Below, piece by piece: positions 54,698 to 64,000 of a stretch of 64,000 nucleotides of DNA (positions are counted from its first letter, which is position 1; the number at the start of each line of letters is the position of its first letter). Under the pieces are notes generated by a model. It saw nothing but the letters and a program-made list of their open reading frames with translations, had not been told where the DNA came from and made no database searches. The stretch is from Marinimicrococcus flavescens (GTDB lineage Bacteria; Pseudomonadota; Alphaproteobacteria; Geminicoccales; Geminicoccaceae), in contig JARGEQ010000126.1 of NCBI GenBank assembly GCA_029211145.1, forward strand, positions 1 through 64,000, read 5' to 3'. The position numbers and the translations under genes were made by a program.

Positions 54698-56185
54698 ATG
54701 CTGGCACCTGCCTCCAACATCACCGAATATTCCGTCAGCGAGATCTCCTTCGCGCTCAAGCGGACCGTCGAGGACACCTACGGCAATGTCCGTGTGCGCG
54801 GCGAGATTTCCGGCCTCAAGCGGGCAGCCTCCGGCCACGTCTATCTCTGCCTGAAGGACGACAAGGCGGTCCTGGACGCCGTCGCCTGGCGGGGCACGGC
54901 GAGCCGGCTGGGCTTCGATCTCGCCGACGGGCTCGAGGTGATCTGCACCGGCAAGCTCACCACATATCCCGGCCGCTCGAAATACCAGCTCGTGGTCGAC
55001 CGGATCGAGCCCGCCGGCGTGGGCGCGCTCATGGCGCTGCTCGAGGAGCGCAAGCGCAAGCTCGCCGCGGAAGGCCTGTTCGACGCCGCCCGCAAGAAGC
55101 CCCTGCCCTATCTCCCGGCCGTGGTCGGCGTGGTGACCTCGCCCACCGGTGCGGTGATCCGCGATATCCTCCACCGCCTCGCCGAGCGCTTTCCCTGCCG
55201 GGTCATCGTCTGGCCGGTGCTGGTCCAGGGCGAGGGTGCGGCAGGCCAGGTGGCCGAGGCCATCAGCGGCTTCGACGCGCTGTCACCAGACGGCCCGGTG
55301 CCGCGGCCCGACGTGCTGATCGTGGCGCGCGGCGGCGGCAGCATCGAGGATCTCTGGTCGTTCAACGAGGAGATCGTGGTGCGGGCGGCCGCCGCCTGCA
55401 CGATCCCGCTGATCTCGGCGGTAGGCCACGAGACCGACACGACGCTGATCGACCACGCCGCCGACCGCCGCGCGCCCACCCCCACCGCCGCGGCCGAGAT
55501 GGCGGTGCCGGTGCGCCGCGAGCTCGTCGTGCAGGTCAAGAGCCTGAGCGAGCGGCTCGAGCGCGCTGCCGATCGCGAGCTGCGCGGCCTCGCCGAGCGC
55601 CTCGAAGGGCTGCGCCGCGGCCTGCCCGAGCCGCGCCAGATCCTTGGCCTGGCGGCCCAGCGCCTCGACGATCTTTCCGAGCGGCTGCGTCTGCGAAGCC
55701 CGCAGGAGATCGTCCGCGACCGGCGCGAGCGGCTGGCGCTGCGCCAGGCGCGGATGACCGAGCTGCTGGCCGACCGGCTGCGCCAGGCACGCCGCCATCT
55801 GGAAACGGGCGGCGCCCGGCTCAGCCCGGCGCCCATCGACGTGCAGATCCGCCAGGGAAGCCGCGCCCTGGCCCGCGAGGCCGCAGCGCTCGACCAGTGC
55901 GGCAGCGTGCTTCTCGAGGCGCCCAGGCGTCGTCTCGAGCAGGCCGCCGCCATGCTCGGCAGCCTCGGCCACGAGCGGGTGCTCGAGCGCGGCTACGCCA
56001 TCGTGCGCCGCCGCCCCGAGGGCCAGGTGGTGCCGCGCCTCGCCGCCGCCGAGGGTGCCGTCGAGCTCGACATCCAGTTCGCCGACGGCTCCATGACCGT
56101 CCAGCGCGCCAACGGCGGCGCAGCCCGCAAGCCGAGACGGAGCGGCCCCGTCTCGCCGCCTCCCGAGCAGGAAAGCCTCCTTTGA
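54698..56185 (+). CDS. xseA: Exodeoxyribonuclease VII large subunit
   Basis: Catalytic subunit of the single-strand DNase ExoVII. 495 residues: an N-terminal OB-fold (VRVRGEISGLKRAASGHVYLCLKD), the catalytic domain with VGVVTSPTGAVIRDI and LIVARGGGSIEDLWSFNEE, GHETDTTLIDHAADRRAPTPTAAAE (seen as shorter blocks), and a long coiled coil (about 265-420). The small subunit gene xseB is not in the window. Confidence 0.95.
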   Translation: MLAPASNITEYSVSEISFALKRTVEDTYGNVRVRGEISGLKRAASGHVYLCLKDDKAVLDAVAWRGTASRLGFDLADGLEVICTGKLTTYPGRSKYQLVVDRIEPAGVGALMALLEERKRKLAAEGLFDAARKKPLPYLPAVVGVVTSPTGAVIRDILHRLAERFPCRVIVWPVLVQGEGAAGQVAEAISGFDALSPDGPVPRPDVLIVARGGGSIEDLWSFNEEIVVRAAAACTIPLISAVGHETDTTLIDHAADRRAPTPTAAAEMAVPVRRELVVQVKSLSERLERAADRELRGLAERLEGLRRGLPEPRQILGLAAQRLDDLSERLRLRSPQEIVRDRRERLALRQARMTELLADRLRQARRHLETGGARLSPAPIDVQIRQGSRALAREAAALDQCGSVLLEAPRRRLEQAAAMLGSLGHERVLERGYAIVRRRPEGQVVPRLAAAEGAVELDIQFADGSMTVQRANGGAARKPRRSGPVSPPPEQESLL

Positions 56186-56997
56186 ACGCACCCGCGAACA
56201 CCACCGCCGGCATCGAGCGGCTGCTCGAGGTGATGCGCCGTCTGCGCGACCCCGAGGGCGGCTGCCCCTGGGACATCGAGCAGGATTTCTCGACGATCGC
56301 CCCCTACACGATCGAGGAGGCCTACGAGGTCGCCGACGCCATCGCACGGCAGGACTGGGCCGATCTCGAGGGCGAGCTGGGCGACCTGCTGCTCCAGGTG
56401 GTCTATCACGCGCGCATGGCCGAGGAGGCCGGACTGTTCGACTTCGAGCGCGTGGCGCACGCCATCGCCGAGAAGATGATCGCCCGGCACCCCCACGTCT
56501 TCGGAAAGGCCGAGATCGAGGACTCCAGTGCCCAGCGGGTGGCCTGGGAGGAGACCAAGGCCGCCGAGCGCGCCCGCAAGGCTGCTGCCCGCGGCGGCCA
56601 GCCCAGCGTGCTCGACGACGTCCCGCTGGTACTGCCGTCCCTGACCCGGGCGGAGAAGCTGCAGAAGCGCGCGGCCCGGGCGGGCTTCGACTGGAAGGAG
56701 ACGGCCCCCGTCGTCGCCAAGATCCGCGAGGAGCTGGACGAGGTCGAGCAGGCCGTGGCCGCGGGTGACCTGCCGGGCCGCCACGAGGAGATGGGCGACC
56801 TCCTCTTCGCGGTGGCCAACCTCGCCCGCCACCTGGGCGTCGATCCCGAGACCGCGCTGCGCGACGCCAACCGCAAGTTCGAGCGCCGCTTTCGCGCCGT
56901 CGAGGCGGCAGTCGCCGCCGAAGGCCGGCGCTGCGAGGAGGTGGGCCTCGACGAGCTCGACCGCCACTGGGACGAGGTCAAGCGCCGCGAACGCTAG
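56182..56997 (+). CDS. mazG: Nucleoside triphosphate pyrophosphohydrolase MazG
   Basis: Hydrolyses (d)NTPs to monophosphates and pyrophosphate. 271 residues with two MazG domains: PEGGCPWDIEQ and EEAYEVADAI with ELGDLLLQV in the first, EELDEVEQAV with EEMGDLLFAV in the second, giving both metal-binding ExxE/ExxD sets. TTG 56182 overlaps the xseA stop by 4 nt (TTGA), so the two are coupled. Confidence 0.92.
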   Translation: MNAPANTTAGIERLLEVMRRLRDPEGGCPWDIEQDFSTIAPYTIEEAYEVADAIARQDWADLEGELGDLLLQVVYHARMAEEAGLFDFERVAHAIAEKMIARHPHVFGKAEIEDSSAQRVAWEETKAAERARKAAARGGQPSVLDDVPLVLPSLTRAEKLQKRAARAGFDWKETAPVVAKIREELDEVEQAVAAGDLPGRHEEMGDLLFAVANLARHLGVDPETALRDANRKFERRFRAVEAAVAAEGRRCEEVGLDELDRHWDEVKRRER

Positions 56998-57010
56998 GCC
57001 GGTCGAGCGC

Positions 57011-57241
57011 AAGGCGCTGCGCGCGGCTATTTTGTCTGATTTTTGTCGGTTGGGGTGGTGCCCGTTCAGCGGATCCTCACGGCACGCCGCCCTCCTGCTG
57101 GCGTGGGACTTCCCCGCGCGACGGCCTGCAGCCGCCCGTCCCCACCATCCGGCAGCATGGCACGGGATCGGTTGAGGAGCCCCTGGAAGCCGCCAACCCC
57201 CAACGATCAGAGAAGAGAGAAAAAGCCGCGCGCAGCGCCTT
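57011..57241. repeat. Dispersed palindromic element, inverted pair 4
   Basis: Perfect cores at 57011-57028 and, inverted, at 57224-57241. The left arm continues TATTTTGTCTGATTTTTG then TCGGTTGGGG, and the right arm has the complement CCAACCCCCAACG then AGAGAAGAGAG. The interior, read on the minus strand, contains GGATGGTGG, CCAGCAGGA and GATCCGCTGAACGG, in the same order as at 198-294. Confidence 0.8.
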
Positions 57242-57516
57242 GCACGGCACCGCCGCCCCGGCTGGCACAGCGTCGCCTCGACATGGCATTTATTCCTCAT
57301 TCATGCTACCCTCGCGCCATTCCCCCATCCCCGCGAGGTCATCATGCCGAGCACCTCCACCGCCGCCCGGTCCGGCGCCCCGCCCCGGCCGGGGGCAAGG
57401 CGGCCAGCGCCAGGGCCGGCACTACCGTGCTGCGCTACCGCGCCCGCCTGCGGCGCGACCACCAGCACCCCATGCGGGAACGTGCGGCAGCCCCGGCGCC
57501 GGGCGGGCGTGAGACT

Positions 57517-57880
57517 GTGGCAAACTCGAACCCGAGCTCCGACATGGCGGCCCGGCTCGCGCAGCCCGAGGCCGAGGCCGCCGCCTAGGCCGGGCAACTC
57601 CTGGCCCGCCTCCCCGCCGTGCGCAGCGCGGGCGGCAAAGACGAACCCGAGCCTGCTGCAGGCAATCGCCGCCGGCTGCGGCGCGGCCGCGAGCATGCAT
57701 TGCAGGAGCTGGATGCGGATCGGGCGTCGCGTGGACGGGCGGCCGTGGAAAACTCGAACCCGAGGTCCGACATGGCGGCCCGGCTGGCGCAGCCCGGGGC
57801 CGACACGGCGCATGCCATAGTCCCCCTCCTCGCCTTGCGCGGCGCAGGGGGCAAAGACGAACCCGAGCCGGCGCCGTCCT
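57517..57880. repeat. Direct duplication, 228-nt offset
   Basis: The block beginning GTGGCAAACTCGAACCCGAG at 57517 recurs at 57745 as GTGGAAAACTCGAACCCGAG and stays near-identical for about 65 nt, then resumes near a shared GGCAAAGACGAACCCGAGCC (57632 and 57848). The offset is 228 nt, 76 codons. The string GAACCCGAG occurs four times at 57528, 57643, 57756 and 57859, hinting at an older half-unit of about 113 nt. Confidence 0.7.
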
Positions 57881-57893
57881 TGCGCGAGGCCGC

Positions 57894-58409
57894 TCAGTCC
57901 AGGTCGCGGGGCCGCACGAAGCGGTCGAGGCGGAAGCGTCCCTGCCCGGCCTCGCGCCAGCCGTCGCCGGTGAAGGTCAGCCGGGCCAAGGCAGCGGTGG
58001 GGAACTTTTCCTCCATCCGCGCGAGCTCGTCGGCCTCGCCCTCGCCAGCCAGCCGCGAAGCAAGGCTGGCCATGCCGGGATTGTGGCCGACCAGCAGGAG
58101 GCGGCGCACTGCCGGATTCTGCCGCCGGACGATCTCGAGGAGCCGGCCCGGGGTTGCCAGATAGAGCGAGCGCAGCTCCTTGAGGGGCGGGTCGTGGCGC
58201 AGGGCTTCGGCCACGAGCTGCCAGGTGCGGCGGGCCCGGCGGGCGCTGGAGCAGAGCACGAGATCCGGCACGAGGTCGCTCTTGCGGAGGAACTTGCCGA
58301 TCGCCGCTGCAGCACGCTCGCCGCGCGACGTCAGGTCCCGGTCGTGGTCGCCGGCCTCGGGCTCGTCCCAGCGCGACTTGGCGTGGCGCAGAAGCAACAG
58401 CTCGTGCAT
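57894..58409 (-). CDS. SixA-like histidine phosphatase
   Basis: A 171-residue histidine phosphatase superfamily member. The catalytic RHAKS is at the N-terminus (LLLLRHAKSRW), the second Arg in SSARRARRTW, and the second His in LLVGHNPGM. SixA-type enzymes remove phosphate from phosphohistidine proteins. The ATG at 58409 follows GGGGAGAG. It is divergent from ppk. Confidence 0.87.
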   Translation of the reverse strand: MHELLLLRHAKSRWDEPEAGDHDRDLTSRGERAAAAIGKFLRKSDLVPDLVLCSSARRARRTWQLVAEALRHDPPLKELRSLYLATPGRLLEIVRRQNPAVRRLLLVGHNPGMASLASRLAGEGEADELARMEEKFPTAALARLTFTGDGWREAGQGRFRLDRFVRPRDLD

Positions 58410-58544
58410 GCTCTCTCCCCGACGATCCTTTGCGGTGCCCGGCATGACAGGCGCGCGCCGCATTTGTAACATGGCTGCAGAGTAGCGGCCGCAGTATCGC
58501 CCGCGGCACGTCCGCAGTGGACGACGGGCAACAAGCGAGGGGCC

Positions 58545-60761
58545 ATGACGGCAGCATGCGAGAGGGCGGGCACGCCCGTGTCGGTCACCTCGGGCGAGAC
58601 CGCCGCCCCGACACCGGCGCGGCCGGCCGAAGGCGTCTCGATGCACGGCCCCGACCATTTCATCAACCGTGAACTTTCCTGGCTCGCCTTCAACGGGCGG
58701 GTTCTGGAAGAAGCGCACAACACCAACCACCCGCTGCTCGAGCGTCTGCGCTTCCTGTCGATCTCGGCGAGCAATCTCGACGAGTTCTACATGGTCCGCG
58801 TGGCCGGCCTGAAGGGGCTGGTGGCGGCCGGCGTCAACAGCGTCAGCGCCGACGGCATGACGCCCGCCCGGCAGCTCGCCGCCATCAACCAGCGGGTGGC
58901 GCAGGTCATGCAGGTGCAGCAGAGCTGCTGGCACACGCTGACCGGGCTCCTGCGCGAGACGGACTTCGCGGTGCTCGACGTCGAGGAGCTGAGCGCCGAC
59001 GATCTCCAGGCCATCGAGGACCGCTTCCTCGAGCAGGCGCTGGCCGTCCTGACGCCGATCGCCATCGACCCCACCCACCCCTTCCCGTTCATCCCCAACC
59101 GCGGCATGGGCGTGGTGATGGAGCTCGAGCGGCCGAGCGGCGAGATGCTGGTGGGCCTGGTCCTGCTGCCCTCGCAGCTCGAGCGCTTCATGCGTCTGCC
59201 GGGCGACCGGGCACGCTTCGTGCGCATGGAGCAGCTCATCCACCGCTTCGTGCACCTGCTGTTCCCGGGCTTCGTGGTGCGCAGCGAGGGCTATTTCCGG
59301 ATCCTGCGCGACAGCGACATCGAGATCGAGGAGGAGGCCGAGGATCTGGTGCGCCTCTTCGAGGTGCTCTTGAAACGGCGCCGGCGCGGCAGCGTCATCC
59401 GCATGACCATCGACCAGAGCATGCCGGAAAGCCTGCGGCAGTTCCTGATCGACCAGCTCCATGTGGCGCCCGAGGACGTCTTCCATGTCGACGGCATCCT
59501 CGGACTCTCGGAGACCAGCCAGCTGATCAGCGGCGACCGGCGCGATCTGCTCTTCCCGTCCTACACGCCGCGCTTTCCCGAGCGGATCAAGGACTTCGAC
59601 GGCGACTGCTTCGCCGCCATCCGCTACAAGGACTTCGTCGTCCACCACCCCTACGAGAGCTTCGACGTCGTCGTGCAGTTCCTGCGCCAGGCGGCGAGGG
59701 ATCCGGCGGTGGTGGCGATCAAGCAGACCCTCTACCGGACCAGCGAGAACAGCCCCATCGTGGCGGCGCTGATCGAGGCCGCCGAGGCCGGCAAGTCGGT
59801 GACCGCGCTCATCGAGCTCAAGGCGCGCTTCGACGAGGAGCTCAACATCCGCTGGGCGCGCAACCTGGAGCGGGCCGGCGTCCAGGTGGTCTACGGCTTC
59901 ATCGAGCTCAAGACCCACGCCAAGATCTCGATGGTGGTGCGCCGCGAGCAGGGCGGGCTCCGGAGCTACGTGCATTTCGGCACCGGCAACTACCACCCGA
60001 TCACCGCCAGGATCTATACCGACCTCTCGTTCTTCACCTGCGATCCGGCGCTGGCCCGGGACGCCGCGCGGTCCTTCAACTTCATGACCGGCTACGCCCG
60101 CCCGAGCAATCTCGAGAAGCTGGCCATCGCGCCGGTCGATTTGCGCGAGACGCTGGTGGGGCTGATCGACGCCGAGATGGCCCACGCCCGGGCCGGCCGC
60201 AAAGGCCACATCTGGGCCAAGCTCAACTCGCTGGTCGACGAGCAGATCATCGAGAAGCTCTACGAGGCCTCCTCGGCCGGCGTGAAGATCGAGCTCGTCA
60301 TCCGCGGCATCTGCTGCCTGCGGCCCGGCGTCCCGGGCCTCTCCGAGAACATCCGGGTGAAAAGCATCGTCGGCCGCTTCCTCGAGCACTCTCGGGTCGT
60401 GTGCTTCGGCGCCGGGCACGCCTTGCCCAGCCGCCACGCCAAGGTCTTCATCTCCTCGGCCGACTGGATGCAGCGCAATCTCTCGCGGCGCGTCGAGCTT
60501 CTCATCCCGATCGAGAACGAGACGGTCCACCAGCAGATCCTCAACCAGGTGATGATCGCCAACCTGAAGGACCTCACGAACAGCTGGACGCTGGAGCGCG
60601 ACGGCAGCTACAAGCGCCTCCGCTTCGACAAGGACTCTTTCTCGGCGCATCGCTACTTCATGACCAATCCCAGTCTCTCCGGGCGCGGTAGTGCCCTTCG
60701 CAAGCGCAGCGTGGCCCAGTTGCAGCTCATGCGCTCGTCCAGCGACACGGCGGCCGAGTGA
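58545..60761 (+). CDS. ppk: Polyphosphate kinase 1
   Basis: Reversibly polymerises the terminal phosphate of ATP into inorganic polyphosphate. 738 residues, four-domain PPK1: N-terminal [19 protein letters not shown] and [14 protein letters not shown], the phospho-His segment [24 protein letters not shown], and [20 protein letters not shown] 30-residue N-terminal extension precedes the core. Overlaps ppx by 4 nt. Confidence 0.95.
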   Translation: MTAACERAGTPVSVTSGETAAPTPARPAEGVSMHGPDHFINRELSWLAFNGRVLEEAHNTNHPLLERLRFLSISASNLDEFYMVRVAGLKGLVAAGVNSVSADGMTPARQLAAINQRVAQVMQVQQSCWHTLTGLLRETDFAVLDVEELSADDLQAIEDRFLEQALAVLTPIAIDPTHPFPFIPNRGMGVVMELERPSGEMLVGLVLLPSQLERFMRLPGDRARFVRMEQLIHRFVHLLFPGFVVRSEGYFRILRDSDIEIEEEAEDLVRLFEVLLKRRRRGSVIRMTIDQSMPESLRQFLIDQLHVAPEDVFHVDGILGLSETSQLISGDRRDLLFPSYTPRFPERIKDFDGDCFAAIRYKDFVVHHPYESFDVVVQFLRQAARDPAVVAIKQTLYRTSENSPIVAALIEAAEAGKSVTALIELKARFDEELNIRWARNLERAGVQVVYGFIELKTHAKISMVVRREQGGLRSYVHFGTGNYHPITARIYTDLSFFTCDPALARDAARSFNFMTGYARPSNLEKLAIAPVDLRETLVGLIDAEMAHARAGRKGHIWAKLNSLVDEQIIEKLYEASSAGVKIELVIRGICCLRPGVPGLSENIRVKSIVGRFLEHSRVVCFGAGHALPSRHAKVFISSADWMQRNLSRRVELLIPIENETVHQQILNQVMIANLKDLTNSWTLERDGSYKRLRFDKDSFSAHRYFMTNPSLSGRGSALRKRSVAQLQLMRSSSDTAAE

Positions 60762-62269
60762 ATCCCGCCGGCCGCAGCGAAGCCGGGCGCGCGCCCGACG
60801 GCGGCCCCGTTGCGGTCGTCGATCTCGGATCCAACTCGGTCCGCTTGGTGGTCTACGACGCGCTCTCGCGGGCGCCGGTGAGCCGCTTCAACGAGAAGAA
60901 GCTGTGCGCCCTGGGGCGTGTCGTGGCGGAGACCGGACGGCTCGGCAGCGAGGGTAGCAGCTGCGCCATGGCGAGCCTGCGCCGCTTCGTGGGGATCGCC
61001 CGAAGCATGGGCTGCGGGACGGTCGACATCATCGCCACCGCCGCGGTGCGCGCCGCCGAGGACGGGGACGAGTTCGCGGCGATGGCGCAGGCGGCGCTGG
61101 GCGAGCCGGTGACCGTGCTGAGCGGCCCCGAGGAGGCGCGGCTCGGAGCGCTGGGCGTGGCCTGCGGCTTTGCCGCACCCGACGGGCTCAGCGGCGATCT
61201 GGGCGGCGGCAGCGTCGAGTTCGCCAACGTGCCGAACCCCGAGGACGGCGCGCGCGTGAGCCTGCCGGTGGGCGCGCTGACGCTCAGCGCCGCGATGAGC
61301 GCGGACCGCAAGGCGGCGACGCGCATGGTCGACACGGCGCTGGAAGCCCAGCCGTGGCTGCGCGACGCCTGCCGCGGGCGGACCTTCTACGTGGTGGGCG
61401 GCAGCTGGCGGGCGCTGGCCCGGGCACGGATGGCGATGCTCGACACGCCGCTGCGGGCGGTGCACGGCTACCAGCTCACCCCGCGCGAGGCCGAGACTCT
61501 CGGCCGCAGCATCGCCGGACGCACGCCCGCCGATCTCGCCGCCATCCCGGGCGTGCCCAAGCGGCGCGTCGAGATGATGCCGGCGGCCGCCCTGCTGCTC
61601 GAGCGTGTCACCCGCCTGCTCAGGCCGGCCAGGGTGGTGTTCTCGGCGACCGGCCTTCGCGAGGGGCGCCTCTACGAGCGGCTGCCGGCGGCAGAACGCG
61701 CGGTCGATCCGCTGATCGCCGGTGCTGCGGAGCTCGGCGGCGCCACCAACCGCCTGCCCGGCGTCGGCGAGGCGATGCAGCGCTGGACGGACGGGATCGT
61801 CGCCAACGAGACGCCGGCGCTGCGCCGGCTGCGCCACGCCGCCTGCCTGCTCTCCGACAGCGCCTGGCGCGAGCACCCCGACAGCCGGGCCCGCGAGGCG
61901 TTCTTCAGGCTGGCGCAGTACCCGTTCCTGGGCATGACGCAGGCCGAGCGGGTGCTGCTCGCCTTCATGATCTTCGTGCGCTACCAGGGCCGCCGCAAGG
62001 ACCCGGCGGTGCGCCGGCTGCTGACCATGCTGGACGAGCCCGCCAAGCTCGCCGGCGAGGTGGTGGGCGAGGCGCTGGATCTCGGCTACCGCCTGTCCGG
62101 CGGTGTGCCGGCGATCCTCGACGCCTGCCGGCTGCGGCGCGATGGCGGCGAGCTGCTGCTGGAGACGGGCCATCCCGCCGTCGATCCCCAGGACGACGCG
62201 CTGGGCGGGCGCCTCAGGCTGCTGGGCGCGGCCATCGGTGCCGAGCGGGTGCGCGCGGTCGGCGTCTGA
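60758..62269 (+). CDS. ppx: Exopolyphosphatase (Ppx/GppA family)
   Basis: Hydrolyses polyphosphate (or pppGpp), the counterpart of ppk. 503 residues. ASKHA-type phosphate motifs [15 protein letters not shown] and [14 protein letters not shown] are intact, and the C-terminal HD-like helical domain is present (about 330-500). GTG start overlaps the ppk stop (GTGA), so synthesis and breakdown enzymes are translationally coupled. Confidence 0.92.
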   Translation: MNPAGRSEAGRAPDGGPVAVVDLGSNSVRLVVYDALSRAPVSRFNEKKLCALGRVVAETGRLGSEGSSCAMASLRRFVGIARSMGCGTVDIIATAAVRAAEDGDEFAAMAQAALGEPVTVLSGPEEARLGALGVACGFAAPDGLSGDLGGGSVEFANVPNPEDGARVSLPVGALTLSAAMSADRKAATRMVDTALEAQPWLRDACRGRTFYVVGGSWRALARARMAMLDTPLRAVHGYQLTPREAETLGRSIAGRTPADLAAIPGVPKRRVEMMPAAALLLERVTRLLRPARVVFSATGLREGRLYERLPAAERAVDPLIAGAAELGGATNRLPGVGEAMQRWTDGIVANETPALRRLRHAACLLSDSAWREHPDSRAREAFFRLAQYPFLGMTQAERVLLAFMIFVRYQGRRKDPAVRRLLTMLDEPAKLAGEVVGEALDLGYRLSGGVPAILDACRLRRDGGELLLETGHPAVDPQDDALGGRLRLLGAAIGAERVRAVGV

Positions 62270-62289
62270 GCGCGCCGACCGCGGCATCA

Positions 62290-62305
62290 CCCGTCGCGAG
62301 ACGGG
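62290..62305. terminator. GNRA-capped hairpin at ppx/hflX convergence
   Basis: CCCGTC-GCGA-GACGGG, a perfect 6-bp stem with a GCGA tetraloop, occupies most of the 37-nt gap between the convergent ppx and hflX stops. No T-run. Confidence 0.5.
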
Positions 62306-62306
62306 G

Positions 62307-63623
62307 TCAAACCGGGCGTCCGAGCCGCTCCGCCAGCTGCGCCCGGGTCTTGGGCTCCATCGCCACCTTGAGGCGCAGGCAGCCCTCCTCGTCCTCGCGG
62401 CCGAGCACCTCGCAGCGCTCGTGCAGCCAGGCGAGCAGCGCCCCGTCCTCGTAGGGGACCTCGACCTCGACGATCTCGTGGGTCTCCAGCAGGCGCCGGT
62501 CGACGAGCTGCAGGAGCTCGTCGAGGCCGCTGCCCCGAACCGCTGAAGCCAGCACCACGCCGGGCCGCCGCGCGGCGTCCTCGCGACAGGCGGCGAGCTC
62601 CTCCTCGCCAAGGAGGTCGGTCTTGTTCCACACCTCGACCAGCCGCTCGTGCCGCCTCGCCTCGTCGATCCCCAGCTCGTCCAGCACGGCGCGGACGTCG
62701 GCCGCCTGGGCATCGCTCTCGGGGTGCGCGATGTCGCGGACATGAAGGATCAGGTCGGCCGCCAGCACCTCCTCGAGGGTGGCGCGGAAGGCCGCCACCA
62801 GCGTGGTCGGCAGGTCGCTGATGAAGCCCACCGTGTCGGAGAGGATGGCCTTGAGGCCCGACTCCAGACGGATCAGGCGCATGGTCGGGTCGAGGGTGGC
62901 GAAGAGCTTGTCCTCGGCCTCGACGCCAGCACCGGTCAGGCGGTTGAAGAGGGTCGACTTGCCGGCATTGGTGTAGCCGACCAGCGCCACGATCCGGTAG
63001 GGCACGCGGTCGCGCGCCGTACGGTGCAGCGTCCGGGTGCGGCGGACATCCTCCAGCTCCTGCTTGAGCCGGGTGATGCGCTCGGTGATGCGGCGCCGGT
63101 CGAGCTCGAGCTGGCTCTCGCCGGGACCGCCCAGGAAACCGTAGCCGCCGCGCTGCCGCTCGAGATGGGTCCATGAGCGCACCAGCCGGGAGCGCTGGTA
63201 GCTCAGCGCCGCCAGCTCCACCTGGAGCACGCCCTCGCGGGTCCGCGCCCGCTCGCCGAAGATCTCGAGGATGAGCCCGGTCCGGTCGATGACCTTGGTC
63301 TTCCAGGCGCGCTCGAGGTTGCGCTGCTGCACCGGGCTCAGCGCGGCGTCGATCACGACGAGGCCGACCCCGGCCTCCTCGAGCCGCTCCTTGATCTCCT
63401 CGACCTTGCCGGTCCCCATGAGGGTGGCCGGCACGACCCGCCGGAGCGGGACGAGCTCGCTGCCGGCGATGTCGAGCTCGATCGCCCGGGCGAGGCCGTT
63501 GGCCTCCTCGAGGCGGGCCTGAGGATCGCGGGCGGAGTCGCCCGGCTGCGGCAGGACCGGGTGCAGAACCCAGGCCCGGTCGCTGCCGGCCGCCCTGTCC
63601 TCGTGCGCGGACGGATCGCTCAA
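62307..63623 (-). CDS. hflX: Ribosome-associated GTPase HflX
   Basis: GTPase that rescues or splits stalled 70S ribosomes under stress. 438 residues: N-terminal HflX domain (VVIDAALSPVQQRNLERAWK), a coiled linker with GGPGESQLELDRR, and the G domain with GYTNAGKSTLFN, DTVGFI and NKTDLL. The start is TTG 63623, directly abutting the hfq stop codon. Co-transcription with hfq is the usual arrangement. Confidence 0.94.
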   Translation of the reverse strand: MSDPSAHEDRAAGSDRAWVLHPVLPQPGDSARDPQARLEEANGLARAIELDIAGSELVPLRRVVPATLMGTGKVEEIKERLEEAGVGLVVIDAALSPVQQRNLERAWKTKVIDRTGLILEIFGERARTREGVLQVELAALSYQRSRLVRSWTHLERQRGGYGFLGGPGESQLELDRRRITERITRLKQELEDVRRTRTLHRTARDRVPYRIVALVGYTNAGKSTLFNRLTGAGVEAEDKLFATLDPTMRLIRLESGLKAILSDTVGFISDLPTTLVAAFRATLEEVLAADLILHVRDIAHPESDAQAADVRAVLDELGIDEARRHERLVEVWNKTDLLGEEELAACREDAARRPGVVLASAVRGSGLDELLQLVDRRLLETHEIVEVEVPYEDGALLAWLHERCEVLGREDEEGCLRLKVAMEPKTRAQLAERLGRPV

Positions 63624-63893
63624 CTAGAACGCACCGCCGCCCTGCGGCGCCTGCTCCTCGGCCGGCGGCTCGTACAGGCGCACCGCGGCAGAAGGCATGA
63701 CGGTCGAAACGGCATGCTTGTAGACGAGCTGCACGTGACCGTCGCGACGGAGGAGAAGGCAGAAATTGTCGAAGGAGCCGATGACTCCCTGCAGCTTCAC
63801 GCCATTGATGAGGAAGATCGTGACCGGAACCTTGTTCTTGCGGACGTGATTGAGGAAGACGTCCTGCAGGTTCTGTTGTTTTTCGGCCGGCAT
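63624..63893 (-). CDS. hfq: RNA chaperone Hfq
   Basis: Hexameric Sm-like protein pairing small RNAs with mRNAs, 89 residues. Sm1 ([20 protein letters not shown]) and Sm2 with [14 protein letters not shown] are canonical, followed by a short Gln/Gly-rich tail. The frame runs open upstream, but the start [13 protein letters not shown] at 63893 has AAGGA upstream and matches alphaproteobacterial Hfq. First gene of hfq-hflX. Confidence 0.96.
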   Translation of the reverse strand: MPAEKQQNLQDVFLNHVRKNKVPVTIFLINGVKLQGVIGSFDNFCLLLRRDGHVQLVYKHAVSTVMPSAAVRLYEPPAEEQAPQGGGAF

Positions 63894-64000
63894 TCCGCTG
63901 GTCCTTCTTGGTGATTCAGCGATCGGGCGAACCCGGACCCCACACCCACGCATCCATGATGATGGCTGCATGGCGTGGGGAGCAAGTGGCAAAAAATTCG

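Larger units (their letters stand above)
56998..57893. other. Long gene-poor region with repeat element and duplicated segment
   Basis: This is the longest non-genic stretch. It holds an inverted pair of the dispersed element (57011-57241) and then a duplicated block (57517-57880). Several long frames cross it on both strands, but their translations are Arg/Ala/Pro-rich and start sites are poor. A short rightward frame at 57344 has a fair GAGG before its ATG but no recognisable product. Confidence 0.55.

Noticed and set aside
57301-58557. 418-codon leftward open frame over the duplicated region
   Set aside because: No ribosome site or motif, overlaps sixA in another frame, and its composition is typical of shadow frames; the rightward frame shows the better-preserved repeat phrases.

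Overview
The window is very GC-rich, densely packed bacterial chromosome. The gene set and gene order point to an Alphaproteobacterium, probably near the Rhodospirillales. The signs are aroQ-accB-accC-aat-DUF2155-mlaD, ffh-rpsP-rimM-trmD-rplS running into leuC-leuD-leuB-asd, hfq-hflX, and ppk-ppx. The order-level placement is an inference from gene content only. No prophage, integron, CRISPR array or insertion sequence with a transposase was seen. Most genes are core housekeeping or metabolism, and many adjacent genes overlap by 4 nt.

Layout. 0-0.65 kb: non-coding repeat cluster. 0.65-4.4 kb: a leftward operon of an SNase-like protein, an M48 protease and a DUF2254 membrane protein, next to tRNA-Arg(CCU). 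4.4-9.9 kb: cupin, FAD-linked 2-hydroxyacid dehydrogenase, MFS transporter, UvrD-type helicase. 9.9-16.7 kb: aspS divergent from rnd, vitamin B6 salvage genes pdxY and pdxH, an SDR, and an orphan PotA-type ATPase. 16.8-21.8 kb: AlaX, an MBL hydrolase, a HugZ-like protein, pckA, a TerC/YjbE membrane protein. 22.1-28.8 kb: a subtilase with a probable beta-barrel tail, a lone FliW homologue, CopD-like, tandem Usp, a nitrilase-fold protein lacking its catalytic Cys, and HtrA/Deg protease. 28.9-31.0 kb: an OmpR-type two-component system. 31.1-31.8 kb: two small unknown membrane proteins. 32-38.4 kb: a Dpp-type peptide transporter operon ending in an N-formylglutamate amidohydrolase-like gene. 38.4-43.4 kb: bpt, aroQ, accB, accC, aat, DUF2155, mlaD. 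43.4-54.5 kb: ftsY-mtaB-dapF facing away from ffh-rpsP-rimM-trmD-rplS-leuCDB-asd. 54.7-64 kb: xseA-mazG, sixA, ppk-ppx, hflX-hfq.

The most interesting non-coding signal is a dispersed palindromic element found only between genes. Ten copies of an 18-nt core (consensus AAGGCGCTGCGCGCGGCT) occur, eight of them as four inverted pairs 107-265 nt apart, each core followed by a T-rich tract. Several copies also share a conserved interior, best seen between positions 219-294 and the complement of 42392-42466. The outer arms can fold as intrinsic terminators. This looks like a MITE/REPIN-like family doubling as terminators, or a structured RNA element. No mobilising enzyme lies in the window.

Other points worth attention are a nitrilase-fold pseudoenzyme, an SNase-like protein without its catalytic acidic residues, an orphan FliW, an 894-nt gap holding an in-frame sequence duplication, and a promoter plus two-hairpin leader ahead of aroQ-accB-accC.
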